Shown in pieces: positions 35,542-47,182 of a stretch of 64,000 bases of DNA. Each line of letters starts with the position of its first letter. Position 1 is the stretch's first letter. The notes beneath the pieces are model-generated. The model was not told the DNA's origin, made no database searches, and was given only the letters and a program-made list of their open reading frames with translations. This DNA is from Chaetoderma sp. LZ-2023a. Its lineage: Eukaryota > Mollusca > Caudofoveata > Chaetodermatida > Chaetodermatidae. The translations under genes were made by a program, and so were the position numbers. The stretch is from NCBI GenBank assembly GCA_034401795.1, contig CM067363.1, positions 33,088,470 to 33,152,469 of the forward strand, written 5' to 3'.

Positions 35542-36081
35542 TTAATGAAATGGAATAACTGACATGTTTCTATTGAAATCAATGTAATTTAAACATGTGG
35601 TACAAAATGTACATCTACCCTTGTCTACACAATTGTAGATCCTTACCACACAGAGGTATGAAAGTTTTGGCCTAAAATCACTGACATATAGACTACATAT
35701 GACCTCCATGGGTAGCCAGGGATGTGTGAAATCACTCACATATGGCCATGTCAACCTGCTTACCAGAGGCAGATTTGTGGCAAAACTGGATGCATTCCAC
35801 AATCCACCGAGAAAAGGTGTCTTTTGACGCCTGGACATGGGGCTGAATAGCTCAATATAAGACAACCATAATGAACTAGGGTTCATCCACCACTCCATTC
35901 GAATCATAGGCTCTGCCTTTGAAGGACTGCCCAATTGTGATGTATGTATATTAGCGAGCACTAAGCGAGTGGCCGAAAGCCATGAGCAAGCGAGTTGTAT
36001 AGATAACGGGTGTATGTATGTGAAAATGAATGCATTCCTTAAAAAATATACCATACTAAGAGGTTGAAAAAGTTGTCGCAA
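35542..36081 (-). CDS. Unrecognised 179-aa ORF, possibly a transposon relic
   Basis: A 540-base open frame is unusually long for this AT-rich DNA. It reads, in part, IRMEWWMNPSSLWLSYIEL, MSRRQKTPFLGGLWNASSF and HPWLPMEVICSLYVSDF. No domain, signal or catalytic motif was recognised. The opposite strand has partly protein-like stretches (LLTRGRFVAKLDAFHNPPRK) but with stops. It may be the relic of a mobile-element gene or a chance frame; no function is assigned. Confidence 0.2.
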   Translation of the reverse strand: MRQLFQPLSMVYFLRNAFIFTYIHPLSIQLACSWLSATRLVLANIHTSQLGSPSKAEPMIRMEWWMNPSSLWLSYIELFSPMSRRQKTPFLGGLWNASSFATNLPLVSRLTWPYVSDFTHPWLPMEVICSLYVSDFRPKLSYLCVVRIYNCVDKGRCTFCTTCLNYIDFNRNMSVIPFH

Positions 36082-37166
36082 GAACCCGGATGTAAATCAA
36101 ATGGGAGGTAACTCAATATTTAAAGGGATACATCTGCATTTATACAAGCAAAGCGCTAATAACTGCCTATACAGCGTACTTACATATACGTACATAATAA
36201 GAAAAATACTGATAAACTACTTTTGAAGTAGGTTTAAACTTACAAGGGAGAGCTAGCGTGTTCCCATCGGGCATAGGAAAAATCAGGAATCTTCTGAAGT
36301 CAGTCCAGATTCCAGAATTGTAATTGCTGTATAAAAATCCTTTAAAAATCGAGTATTAAATTGACTGCAATCGTTAATAAGCTTACCAATCGAAGTTATG
36401 TGTATGGACAGTATGGTCATTAATAATAAATAATAAATCATGATGTGAGAATACTAACAATGTCAGAACGCTATGAACAGGCGATGTGAAACTGATAATT
36501 GATGTCATAGAGTAATGCATCATGTGTGACATAATAATGTGTTATGACGTAGTGGTTGAAGAGGCTAGTCTCTCAAAAAGGCATTATTCACCTCTATTAT
36601 TCCTACTGCTAATAATAGAAAGCCTAGTATGATGCTCACGCATAGGTTTTTCTGACTGTTCCATCACCACACTCACTGTCAAACTAGCTTCTGTCTGTAG
36701 GCCTAATTAATTCACAGCAAAAATAAAATTGTCCAAATTTTATACTTTTATCTAGACGCTTAATTTGTAGGCCTTGATGTAATGAAACGAAATAAGTCTT
36801 AACATGTGATGAGTTCATAATCACTTATAAATTCATATACGTCTTTTAGTTGCGAAATTGAATTAGAGACACGGGTCCCTAATTTAACTTAGCAATTAAA
36901 AAATATAATGATTTGTACGAAATGAAATCATCATATGTTAAAATTTATTTCGCGTCATTACATTGAGGTACACAAATTAAGCCTCTAAAAGTACACAATT
37001 TAAACAATGTTACTTTCATGCATTTTGTTCCGAATATAGGCCCTACCTGTACCTTTCATGTCCAAGTATTGTGTAATGTAGAATACTCCCGTATCATATT
37101 CTTGCAGGTTCGATATTCTTCTGGTAATGTGATTTTTGGCTATGGCATACATAATAACCAATGACA

Positions 37167-37199
<33 letters not shown>

Positions 37200-37571
37200 C
37201 TCCACATTCATATCTCGTGAAATCTCCTTCGATACGAGATCGAGTTTCCATGCTTCGATTTTTAGATTGCCCCCACCCCCACTGCACCCCACCCCTTACC
37301 GCTTACTTCACATGCCGACACTGTAACCAGGAAGTAAAAGAGGATCGCAAATATTGTTCCAATAAATGTCATGTTTATTAGTGAGTATATATACTAGAAA
37401 GGTGCAATGTGGAAAAAACCCTCAACATTATAATACCTGCGCGTGTAGGTACCTAGGGCATATACTTCACAAACAGTTACATAGGCTATGTGAAACTTCT
37501 AGTTGATTGAAACTCTTCGTCTGCTAATTTCATCAAGTATTGTGATCAGTGGCTCGACCGTCTCATGGTCG
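36082..37571. other. No gene recognised; includes a 30-base C run
   Basis: One GGGAGGTAACTC word lies near 36105. A possible donor for an untranslated minus-strand exon lies at about 36230-36236. A homopolymer of 30 C occupies 37169-37198. Nothing else could be supported. Confidence 0.4.
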
Positions 37572-37737
37572 GACTATTAAAGCGTATGGAAAAATAAAGG
37601 TCATCATTAATAATAAGCACAGAAAGCCGCAATGTTATAACCGTACGTCATCATGTAATATAATAGAGGGATCCATTTCTAGCGATCGATTGACCATGAA
37701 TAACAAGAATCCCGGCAATATCAAGGTAACTATACAT

Positions 37738-37850
37738 GGAAGTTGTTGAATATTTCGAAACTAATTTGACTGGGTTCTGTTGCTCCTTATGGCAGCAATG
37801 GTCAATAGCGCCAATTAGTTAAATTAGTTTCAAATTGTTCAACAGATTGT
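37738..37850. repeat. Foldback MITE, family A (also at 50150-50262)
   Basis: GTTGTTGAATATTTCGAAAC..TAATTTGACTGGGTTCTGTT faces TTAGTTAAATTAGTTTCAAA..TTGTTCAACAG, followed by the TTTATTATATAGTAAA word of family D. Confidence 0.7.
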
Positions 37851-38544
37851 TTATTATATAGTAAATCCATCAAAGGCATAGAATTTGTAAGCCTACACTT
37901 GGCGGACTATTATTCCAGCATCACGACGGAATGCCTCTGTCTATTATGATTGTGCCGTCAGCCTATGTGTGACGTAATTTACAGATTCATCCATCTTAGG
38001 GGTTCCCAATCACACGGCATGCAAACATCCTATTGCATAACATTCTACACATGGTATAAGAGAATCAAGATTTTGACTGATTTTCAAATAATTAATAGTG
38101 TTTTGTTGAAGACTATTAACATGGAAAGCATCCTGGATATTTTCTGTTTTGATCACGTCGAGCCACGTTAAATGATATTCTTTGTTTACCGTGAGAATAC
38201 GATTACCCTTTTCTGAAATATGACCACCTACACTAATTGTGTTTTCCCGATCTTATATAAAAACCTTCAACTGTACAAAACAGATTATAATTTGTGAGCA
38301 ATTCGGGAAACAGGACTCATATTTGCAATGGCATTTCAATCACGGAAGATTAATTAAATTCATTGTGATATCAGTTGTTGTAAATAGTAGGCCTACATCA
38401 AGAATATGATAATAATTATTTAGGCCTTAAGGTCTGGTATCGCTGTTAAAAGAATGCTTCATTATAGTATTTAATCTAGCTATAACATTTTGTTCTGATA
38501 AAGGATAATGAATCTTATTGTAGGAATATAGATACTTGTTCAGG

Positions 38545-38645
38545 ATGCATTACTGGAATACAGTTGATAACAGCCACGGTTGAAAACAGCCGCCAGTAGA
38601 CCCAAAACAGCCGCCGGTATAGCGATAACAGCCGCCACTGTGTGT
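38545..38645 (+). repeat. AACAGCCGCC terminal-type repeat, left (copy 2 at 50957-51057)
   Basis: GCATTACTGG..  then ATAACAGCCAC, GAAAACAGCCGCCAGTAGAC and ACAGCCGCC twice more. It matches the reverse complement of 47183-47255 over about 65 bases. The pair may be the inverted ends of an old transposon of about 8.7 kb that was later split by the DIRS element. Confidence 0.6.
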
Positions 38646-40877
38646 AGTATTTTGTGTCTAGTTATTTTATCATCTAAAATTATAATTATGTTTTAACTGT
38701 GAGAATTATATTATTTGATAATTTATTACCGTCAATAATATTTGTTCCTTTTTTTCAGGCGGTGGTTAATTCGATGTCTGCTTACCACTCTGGTAGGGCC
38801 TACTACCATGGATATGTAATCCATAGACATATAAGTTTGTAAATTGCAAAGTTTAAGGAGTGGATGAATAGTTTTTTGTTTTGCCCCGCCCATCTCTAGT
38901 TAAGCAGCTTAAGCTCCACCTACACTTTGCCAGTATTGGGATCGATCGATCCATGCACTCCCCGAATCTCAATATCCTGAAAACTGCAGGTAAGCTGTTT
39001 ACTATTTTGAAACTAAGTTGACTGGGCACTGTTGCTGTAGTACAGCCATACAATTCGTAGGCTACAATTTGGCGCCAGTTGACGGACTATTAAGCATTTA
39101 TGACTGAATTAATTATGTGTTTCATGACGTAATTGATTGTGATGTCATAGATCGATAGCGTGTAGACTTTTATAAATTATTGTTGATATGTTCATATATT
39201 AATATATGTTCATATTACGATTTTGAATGATTTATTAACAGGTCTATTGTAGATAACATGCTCCTAAAATTACGATTTTGCATGATTTGTTATTAGATTT
39301 AGGCTAGTTGGGGTCATCTAATATGCATATATAAATATACGGGTAAGCTGTTGAATATTTTGAAACCTATGGCAACAACAGCGCCAAGTCAAATTAGTTT
39401 CAAAATATTTAAAAGAATCTTTATTAAATAGGCCTAGTAAAGACATACAATTCGTACAACAACGTTTAGTCCGTCATCAGTTACGCATTCGTGATGACTT
39501 ATCTACGTCATTCATGGTGTAGTTAATTATGACGTCATCCTACACATCAGGTAGTTGATTATGATGTCATATGATGGATAAACTGGAACGGTCTATTGAG
39601 AGCCATGCACAGTATCATGCATTCGAGTGCTGTGACATACATGTATGTTGATTGTTATGCATTTGTGTGCTATATGTTAGTTTGTATTTTATTTCAATCA
39701 ATCAAACTTTATTGGCAATTCATCAGAAAGTGCCTTTCTTCTTCAACTAGTATATTAGCATGCGTTATTGATAATTAGTAATATGTGCAACATATATTTT
39801 ATGTCTGACGAGGTCGTCTGGTCTCTCACATATGTTGGCCCTGAAAATGGTCTTTGTGACAAATCAATTGTCTGACGATGTCTAGTCATCCACATATTCC
39901 GCTACAGATGCTTTGGACAGATCATGTGAGCTGCGGTTTCAAGAAGCATACGAGACACTGTCCTCATCAATAATCATACAACGTGCTTGTCATCACTGTT
40001 GGTCGTGGTGGTTCTAACTATGGACGCCTGTAAGTTGTATGTGCAACACAGACTATTAATTAATAATTTTATAACAGGATTGTCATCACTGCTGGTGGTG
40101 GTGGCAGCGGCTGTTACTACACCTATATAACAAGTTGTACATATATAATTTATACTACCATCAATCTCTTAGGCGATGTTCAACTAGACTGCATCATCAT
40201 CTACAACGGCATCAGCTACTTCAAAATCCACTTTTGCTACTTAGGGAATGTATACAAGTGTTATTTTGAAACTAAAAACATATTATTACCTGATGGGATG
40301 GAGAGAAAAAAACCTTGAAAATTAGTATATTAGAAGACCCACGTGTCTGATGTAACAATAATAAGGGAGATAAATTCGCGTGGTTTATTTCAATTGTCAC
40401 TAAACCTGTCGGGAGTAATCTCCCTTATTATTGATACATCGAAATGACAGCGGTTTCTAGTTAGTAATTAAAATGTGTTCATCTTTGTAGATGCATAATC
40501 TCACTATGTACATCACATATATGGTTATGACATGAGATGTGGTGTTTATTATTGCTTTGAATTTGCATAAAAATAGGTGATATGAGATGCGGGTTACGAA
40601 TGTTAGTGTAATGAATTGGCATGCGGAAGTCGAAACCACGTAGGCCTACTGATCCGGCATATCGGAAGTACCAAACTGAAACATATATTACAGTTACATT
40701 TTTTCACGTATATACAATTTCAAGCTCACGCACGCACACAGGCACACGTAGGCACCGGCACATGAATTATTAAAAATATTTTTACAATATGTGATGCAGT
40801 GTCTGTTCATCCTATAAGCAGAGGCCTATATATATATGATTATGATGACAATATGCTATGTATGAGTGTTTATTATT

Positions 40878-40941
<64 letters not shown>

Positions 40942-41040
40942 TGAGAGAGAGAGAGGGGGGAGGGGGTGGATTTTCAACAAACTATATTAATAGTAGGAAC
41001 CTTTGCATTGCGTATGCTAATTCTTATTGAAAGTCGCATA
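38646..41040. other. Non-coding part of the duplicated unit: MITEs and microsatellite
   Basis: Family D copies lie at about 38890-39170 (with TTGGGATCGATCGATCC at 38937) and 39340-39590. A LINE/SINE-like tail TCAATCAAACTTTATTGGCA lies at 39698. A perfect 15-base inverted repeat CAATAATAAGGGAGA lies at 40356-40370 and 40419-40433. A (GA)n tract occupies 40881-40955. No coding sequence was recognised. The same holds for 51058-53456 in copy 2. Confidence 0.6.
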
Positions 41041-41641
41041 GAATGAAGGAAATTTCAATTTCCCTTTCTCCGAGATCTAACAATACTCACCATTCTATTA
41101 CTTCTGATACAGCTAGCCCTGATAGCTGGGCCCTAGGACTATAGACTTAGAAAGCTTTACCGACTCCTGGAACCGGGTACTCGGCTACCAACTGTCAAGT
41201 ACCCGTTTACCATGAAGCTCATATTGTTTGCATAGCCACCAAACATGCCAAAACCCACGGCTTGCCTCCGTGGGGCTGGGAGGCTGGGTCCGTAATAGAA
41301 TGGTTAGTATTGCTAGATCTCGGAGAAAGGGAAATTGAAATTTCCTTCATTCTCCTTCGATCAATACTCACCATTCTATTACTTCTGATATACACAAGAT
41401 TTAGTCAGTAACCTGGTGGGAAGGGGCAAGTCATCAATTGCTACTTTTGCCCCTTGGAGAAAGAGCACGACTTAAACTTGATTAATGGAGACCTGAAAGG
41501 ACCATCAAGTTAATGGAACCGAATCACATTCGCATCACTGCCCCCCCCCCACCCAACCCTTTTTTCTCCTAAGAAAAGGGAGAGAACTCACGAACATGCA
41601 TCTTGCCTGAAACACAAATATGCCAAGAGGGTTAACTTCTC

Positions 41642-41723
<82 letters not shown>

Positions 41724-41962
41724 AGCCTGGGAATGAGCATGAATATATAAGATGAATGAACATGATATATAGACATAATACAAAAAACTCTCAATCTTGA
41801 ATTACCTCATGATATTTGGATTCCAGACGTGGCGCCTCCAACCATTCACTTGTCCGGCCATCAGTGACACAATCTGGTTGACAACCTCTCGCTCGACCAT
41901 GTCTGGTTCTTAATTCTTTCTTACAAATGCCAAAAAATGGAGAAGACAGTGTGGTCGTGTAA

Positions 41963-42982
41963 CTATCGTTTCAAAACAGCTAAAGCGAGTGGATTGGTGG
42001 AGTCTGACACATCCCTCATATAGTAATCCATGAAAGAGGACTCACAGTGCCATTGTGCAACAGCCATGATGTCCTCTAACGGAACACCACTGTAAAGGGT
42101 GGTCGAGGCAGCTATTCCTCTAACATCGTGTGCCCTTGCGCATTGCACCTGGTGCCCAGTCGCAATCTCATGGGTAGTCTGAATGCATTCGACTACCCAA
42201 TGAGAGATAGAATCCATGAATGTGGTGCCATATGGCTTCTTATGGCAGATCCACAGATGTCTATCATTCGACCATAACGAGTCTGTCCGTTTCTTGTACT
42301 TAGTCAAAGCACGGACTGGGCACCAGACACTGGCATCACGATCAAACCTAGTTAGTTTCGGTATAATGATTGGTTTGCCGGGATATCTCAAAGATTGACT
42401 CTTTGACATAAACTCTGCTCTTGGCAGTAGACGCAGACCCTCTCCGGAGACAATAAATCGGTCCCACTCTGCTGAAAGTGCATGGATCTCACTGCGCCTA
42501 TTAGCTGAGGAAGCTGCCAATAGAAAGACCACCTTTAGAGTCAACTGCTTTAGACTAGCTGAACGCAACAGTTCGAAAGGGTGCTTGGCCAGTACATTAA
42601 GCACTAAAGATAGACTCCAGGCTGGAATGACTACTGATTGTCTTGGTCGGAGATTGCTCATTACCTCCACCATCACATTCAATTGGGCCACCTCTGGACT
42701 ATCCCTGTTGGCTAGACAAGGGATAACTGATGCCAAAGCTGACTTGTATCCAGCAATTGTGACAGGAGCTAGTCCTGAAAAGAACAGCTCACAGAGAAAG
42801 TCTGCTATTTGCTGAATAGTGGATTGAAAGGTATCAATACCCTTTTCTTCACACAAGCCTGCAAATCTGTTAACCTTGTTGTTATATGACTTGAAGGTTG
42901 ACCTCCTTCTCGCAGCTGCGATGAAATCTGCAGCTTGTCGAGAAAAGCCTTCCGACGTGTAACATTGTTTGATAACATCCAC
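41963..42982 (-). CDS. DIRS tyrosine recombinase, copy 1 (339 aa, intact)
   Basis: The expected tyrosine-recombinase residues are all in place: the first Arg in SSANRRSEIHAL (R162/R163), HxxR as AHDVRGIAAS (H285, R288), Trp/His in AQWHCESS (W311, H312) and the nucleophile in FMDYYMRDV (Y320 or Y321). The N-terminal half (FIAAARRRSTFKSYNNK, LAPVTIAGYKSALASVI) fits the SAM-like DNA-binding domain. In this family the enzyme integrates a circular DNA copy without target duplication. The ORF is open although RT/RNase H is broken, so it could still be made if transcribed. Confidence 0.92.
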   Translation of the reverse strand: MDVIKQCYTSEGFSRQAADFIAAARRRSTFKSYNNKVNRFAGLCEEKGIDTFQSTIQQIADFLCELFFSGLAPVTIAGYKSALASVIPCLANRDSPEVAQLNVMVEVMSNLRPRQSVVIPAWSLSLVLNVLAKHPFELLRSASLKQLTLKVVFLLAASSANRRSEIHALSAEWDRFIVSGEGLRLLPRAEFMSKSQSLRYPGKPIIIPKLTRFDRDASVWCPVRALTKYKKRTDSLWSNDRHLWICHKKPYGTTFMDSISHWVVECIQTTHEIATGHQVQCARAHDVRGIAASTTLYSGVPLEDIMAVAQWHCESSFMDYYMRDVSDSTNPLALAVLKR

Positions 42983-43730
42983 GCAATCAATTTGGACATT
43001 TCAGGACGCTCGTGTAGGAAGCATCCCTTGGCCTTGGAGATTATGTTCGGAATCTCGGGTAACTGCACTGGGTTTTCCACCAGCAGATCTAGAAGATCCG
43101 TGAACCACGCCCTGCTGGGCCAAAACGGCGCTATTAGCAGGACCAGGCACGGTTCCTCCCTGATCTTCACCAATATCTTCGGTAGAAGAATGGTGGGTGG
43201 GTACGCGTATGCGTGCATGCCTCTCCAGCTTATCGCCAGAGCATCTGTATCGACGGCATTTGGATCTGGAATCGGCGAGACATACGTCATGATTTGAGCA
43301 TTTTCCATTGTGGCGAACAAGTCCACATTGGGTTTGCCCCAATGCTTGAAGATCCTGTGTAGAACTGGAGGGTTGAGAGACCATTCTGTTGGCAGAATTC
43401 TCTGTCTGCGAGACAAAGCATCCGCCAGAATGTTCAATCGCCCAGGAATGTGAGCTGCTTTCAAAACAACCCAGTAATTCCTGCACCATTGAATCAAGTG
43501 CCACACTTTGATACACAGTGTGGGTGACTTGGTCCCACCTTGGCGATTTATGTATTATACTACTGTCGAGTTGTCCGACCGTATCAATATTGCCTTGCCC
43601 CTGACCTTTGGAAGAAACTTTTCCAATGCCAGTTCCACTGCCATCATTTCCAACAGATTGATATGCAGCTGGCTCTCCTGGAGAGTCCATGTGCCGGAGA
43701 CCTGGTGTTCTCCCAGGCAGCTGCCCATCC
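42805..43730 (-). pseudogene. DIRS RNase H remainder and C-terminal domain, copy 1
   Basis: After the frameshift near 43720, RNase H continues as INLLEMMAVELALEKF and RSDNSTVV, then hits TAA at about 43555-43557 where the intact relative has Thr (VVTYINRQGG). The frame reopens and reads YINRQGGTKSPTL, WHLIQWCRNYWVV, HIPGRLNILADALSRR. It then continues through the C-terminal domain NVDLFATMENAQIM, SPIPDPNAVDTDALAISW and HAYAYPPTILLPKI to a stop at 42805. Two lesions therefore separate RT from this part. It overlaps the recombinase ORF by 178 bases in another frame. Confidence 0.8.
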
Positions 43731-44855
43731 CTCCAGCGATGCATCCATGTACACGGACAGCTGTGGGTGGGGTAGGCACAGCAAAACCCCTACTAGGAGA
43801 TTCTGACGCTTTTTCCACCATACAAGATGTGACATTATTGGCTCCAAAACTGGCACCAGCTTTGACAGGGGTTCTGGTCTCTGTTTCGACAGAGACATCA
43901 GATACAACTGGATAGGTCTCCGCATCAGAGCAGCGTACAGGATTACCTGCTCCATGGAGACCATCATGCCCAGCATCTGAAGAAACTGCCTCGCATGAAT
44001 GTGGTTTCCCAATCGAAAACTCTTGAGGGTGGCTAACAGAGACACCACTCTGGGCTCTGACGGGTAAACCCTGCCCTCCTCGAGATCGAATCGCATCCCT
44101 AAATAAACAAAATGTTGAGTGGGTGTCAACTCGGATTTCTCCTTGTTGACTATCCAGCCTAGATCTGAAAGCAACTTCAGAGTCAGAGCAGTATCCACCT
44201 CTAACCTGGCTGATGTGTCTGCTTTGATCAGCCAATCGTCTATGTAGGTGTGAAGCGCCACGTTCTCTTTTCTGAGAAACGCTGTCACCGCAAGGACCAC
44301 TCTGGTGAAAACCTGTGGAGCTGTCGACAGGCCGAATGGGAGGACTATAAACTCCCATACTTGATTCTGAAACGCAAATCTCAGAAACCTGTGACAACTC
44401 CTGTTCATTGAAATGTGGAAATATGCATCTTTCAGATCGATCGATACACACCACATTCCCTTCCTCAATCCTGCCATTACCAACCTCGGAGTTTCCATCT
44501 GAAACCGAGGCATATGGATAAACCAATTTAATGGCCTGAGATTTAGTATGGGTCTCCATCCCCCTGTGCTCTTGGGGACAAGGAACATGTTTGAATAGAA
44601 GCCTGGAGTGTTCCGGTTTGCTGGTTTTATTGCTCCCTTCAGAAGCAAACCTGACACTTCGTTTTGAATGGCTTCCTGGCGGACGGCTCCCATGCCTGAC
44701 GGACTGGCCACCGCTACTGGACAACCCAGAGGTGGCCGCAGAGAGACAGAACCCGTCAGGCCGGAGCCCGACGGGACTGCCAGGGGGCCGTACGAGACGG
44801 CTCCCTCGGTGGCCAGTCCAGAACCCTGTCCAAGGACAGGGTCTGACTCAAACAT
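43644..44855 (-). pseudogene. DIRS reverse transcriptase, copy 1 (frame breaks in RNase H)
   Basis: 403 residues. The RT domain is complete: GGWRPILNLRPLN at about 98-110, SIDLKDAYF at 138-146, LPFGLSTAP at 172-180, YIDD at 204-207. RNase H begins VYMDASLEGW near 368. A one-base loss near 43720 then sends the frame into unrelated sequence; the other frame continues correctly as CLGEHQVSGTWTL. The homologous RT at 1-1833 has no such break. Just upstream of the start, CTTATTTATAG followed by GCC resembles a splice acceptor, so a spliced leader exon is possible. Confidence 0.85.
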
Positions 44856-45955
44856 GGGGAGAGACTGCCCATGTCACATGATGGCGGGGCTGGCTTGGCC
44901 TATAAATAAGCACAAACCTACAATAAGCAAGCGGAACGAAACAGAGATGGAAGGCAGACAATTAATTTTCAAATATTTGACCATAAATTAACTGTAAACC
45001 CTCTCGCTCCCCACCCCGCAATGTTACAGCAAAGATCGCATTGATTATGACGACAAGAACAAAGCGGGCAATAATACACCCATACACTGATCCTCAAGGA
45101 TGTATAACGGAACCAGCAATCATATCACATAGCATTCGGGGTATATTTACTAATAAATATAAATTATACTCCTAACGAAGACCAAAACGATATGTGGAGA
45201 AACAACAAAATGTAAACAAACTGCTGTAGCACACGGTAAAACCGCAGACCACACATCTAAATCAAGAATTTTGAAACCACTGATCATTGCAAACAGATCG
45301 TGATAACACGCAAAACTTGAAAATTCCAAAGTTTTCTAGTACCAATTAAAGTACGCAGCACCTAGAATCAGATGCGTGAATTAATTAAACATTTTCTTCA
45401 CATAAACATCCGAGAAACACGGGTGTGACGTCACCCGCTCAGATCTTACGGAGAACGACATCAGCCGATATTTGTGTTATAAAACACCGTCAACCAACAC
45501 CTATTTTCATATCTGCCGATCGCCTGTTGGGGTTTAAAGAAGGCGATCATCTGGCATATCTCGTTGTTAACACACGTCCCAGATTCTTTGGGGTTAGAAA
45601 TTGGAACATACGAAACAGACGAAATTTCAAAGACCTAAGTCTTTTAACTATGGAATAACATGGAAATATACAACCTGGTTATCATCGGCAGCATCCATGG
45701 TAATCCAAATATCCTTTAGAGGGCGCACAAGCTATCACAATTTAACACAGAAAAAAGACTTAGAACAATCTCACGACTTCCAACTGCAAAAAGCAAAAAG
45801 CATGTGTCTCTTGTTGCTATGCAAACAAAAATGAGCTTCATGGCAAACGGGTACTCGGCAGTTGGTAAAGCTGTCTACGTCTATAGTCCTAGGGCCCAGC
45901 TATCAGGGCTAGCTGTATCAGAAGTAATAGAATGGTGAGTATTGATCGAAGGAGA

Positions 45956-46690
45956 AATGTTTTTTGAGAACCAACAACCACTCAAGTGTTCCACTAAATT
46001 TAAGAACTGCCAGAATTCGTCATATGTCATAGAATCATGTTGCTGCCTCACGTAAACGCGTTTTAGTGGTCCACCATTAGATAGCTGGCCCTATATAGTT
46101 AGCTAATTAACCGCCAATACTTAAGATCCACCATCATACCTTAGACTTATTTAGATTTGGGGTTCCCACTTCCCAGACAGTGACGTGAATAGGAAACTGT
46201 ATGAACTTTTTTAAGAACCACCACACGAGTGGTCCACTTACCCCTTTCACTGACAACTCCATGAAAAAGTAAATTCTTCACGGGATAAGATATATTCTGC
46301 CGAAAGCAGCAACAGCTTCCAATCAAATTAATTTCTAATTATGCAACTGTTTTTCTGTATTTTTTACAGCATTGAAAAGGGGATATGTGGAAATCATCGT
46401 TGAATGGGTTAAGAACCACCATCATCATCATATCTCTTAGTGAAAGTCGCCGCTGCCTTGCATTAACTTAAGTGGTCCTCAGACAAACAGATTTATTTTT
46501 AGAACCACCAGGTGCTATTTCACATGTTTTTGAACCACCATCAGGAAACCTTAAGTGGTTCACCTTAGATATAGTAGGTGGTGCTATGCATTAGGCTAGT
46601 TATTCACTAATATTTTTTAAAAACCCAACAACCTCATCATCATCATACATATGAATGGGGTCTTATACAACCACCATCAACAAAGGTTAT
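45956..46690. repeat. Cluster of AACCACCA / TGGTCCACC motifs (copy 2 at 58368-59102)
   Basis: AAGAACCACC or close variants lie at 46123, 46213, 46411, 46501, 46532 and 46669. The opposite orientation (AGTGGTCCACC, AAGTGGTTCACC, GAGTGGTCCACTT) lies at 46064, 46228 and 46553. The cluster starts directly at the right edge of the DIRS element. This looks like subterminal repeats of a DNA transposon; no ORF is present. Confidence 0.6.
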
Positions 46691-47182
46691 TCAGTTTGAA
46701 CCCCTGCAATGTGTGCGTTAAATGTTGGCATTCATTGGGAGAAAGGTTTCAAAATTTTAATTTTTGTCGTAAAAAAACCAACGGGGATTATTTAATTGTT
46801 AGCACCCACAGAGTTGTATCAACTAGTCTAGGAGATTTAATTGCAGGAAACCATTACAATGGGCTGAATATCCTCGACAAATACAATGAACATTGCTCTA
46901 GCCAATCAGCTATCAGAAACGTCTTCAGCAAATAGAAACACATGTGCACTTGCTGGACGTCCACTGGCCTTAGATTGCTGATTAGTCTCTCGAGCCAAAC
47001 AGACGCAAACTTGTAAGATTCAAATTCTCTTTCAAGTTTTTCAAATTTATTTTTCTCAGTTTAAATTCCGTACTGACAATGGACCTTTACTTGAGTATTA
47101 AATTATTAACAATATAGTGAGAAATACATAGCAGGTAATAATAGTAGGAACAATACGCCTATAGGAATAGGTCGGATATAAC

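Larger units (their letters stand above)
41041..45955 (-). mobile_element. DIRS-like retrotransposon, copy 1, gag-less
   Basis: The element shows the full DIRS-1 end structure. Inverted terminal repeats of about 150 bases face each other (41081-41240 against 45810-45945; shared words include CTAGCCCTGATAGCTGGGCC). At 41293-41391 an internal complementary region is built of the reverse complement of the left end (to TTTCCTTCATTC) fused to the reverse complement of the right end (TCTCCTTCGATC), overlapping by two bases as in a circle junction. RT, RNase H and recombinase are encoded on the minus strand. The place of gag (44880-45800) holds no long ORF. Confidence 0.9.

Noticed and set aside
37136..37381. 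81-aa ORF ending in a zinc-finger-like CRHCNQEV..YCSNKC
   Set aside because: It runs through a 30-base C homopolymer, has no conserved upstream part or splice context that I can see, and the Cys pattern alone is too short to support a gene.
41535..41794. ORFs of alternating Tyr and Ile (also near 47.8, 54 and 60.3 kb)
   Set aside because: Translation of (AT)n microsatellites.
43001..43744. 247-aa ORF on the minus strand (and its copy at 55413-56156)
   Set aside because: It is an out-of-frame shadow of the RNase H and C-terminal domain; the protein-like motifs lie in the other frame.
43555..44724. 389-aa ORF overlapping the RT (and copy at 55967-57136)
   Set aside because: Only its last part (after about 43720) is real RNase H. 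The rest is a shadow of the RT frame.
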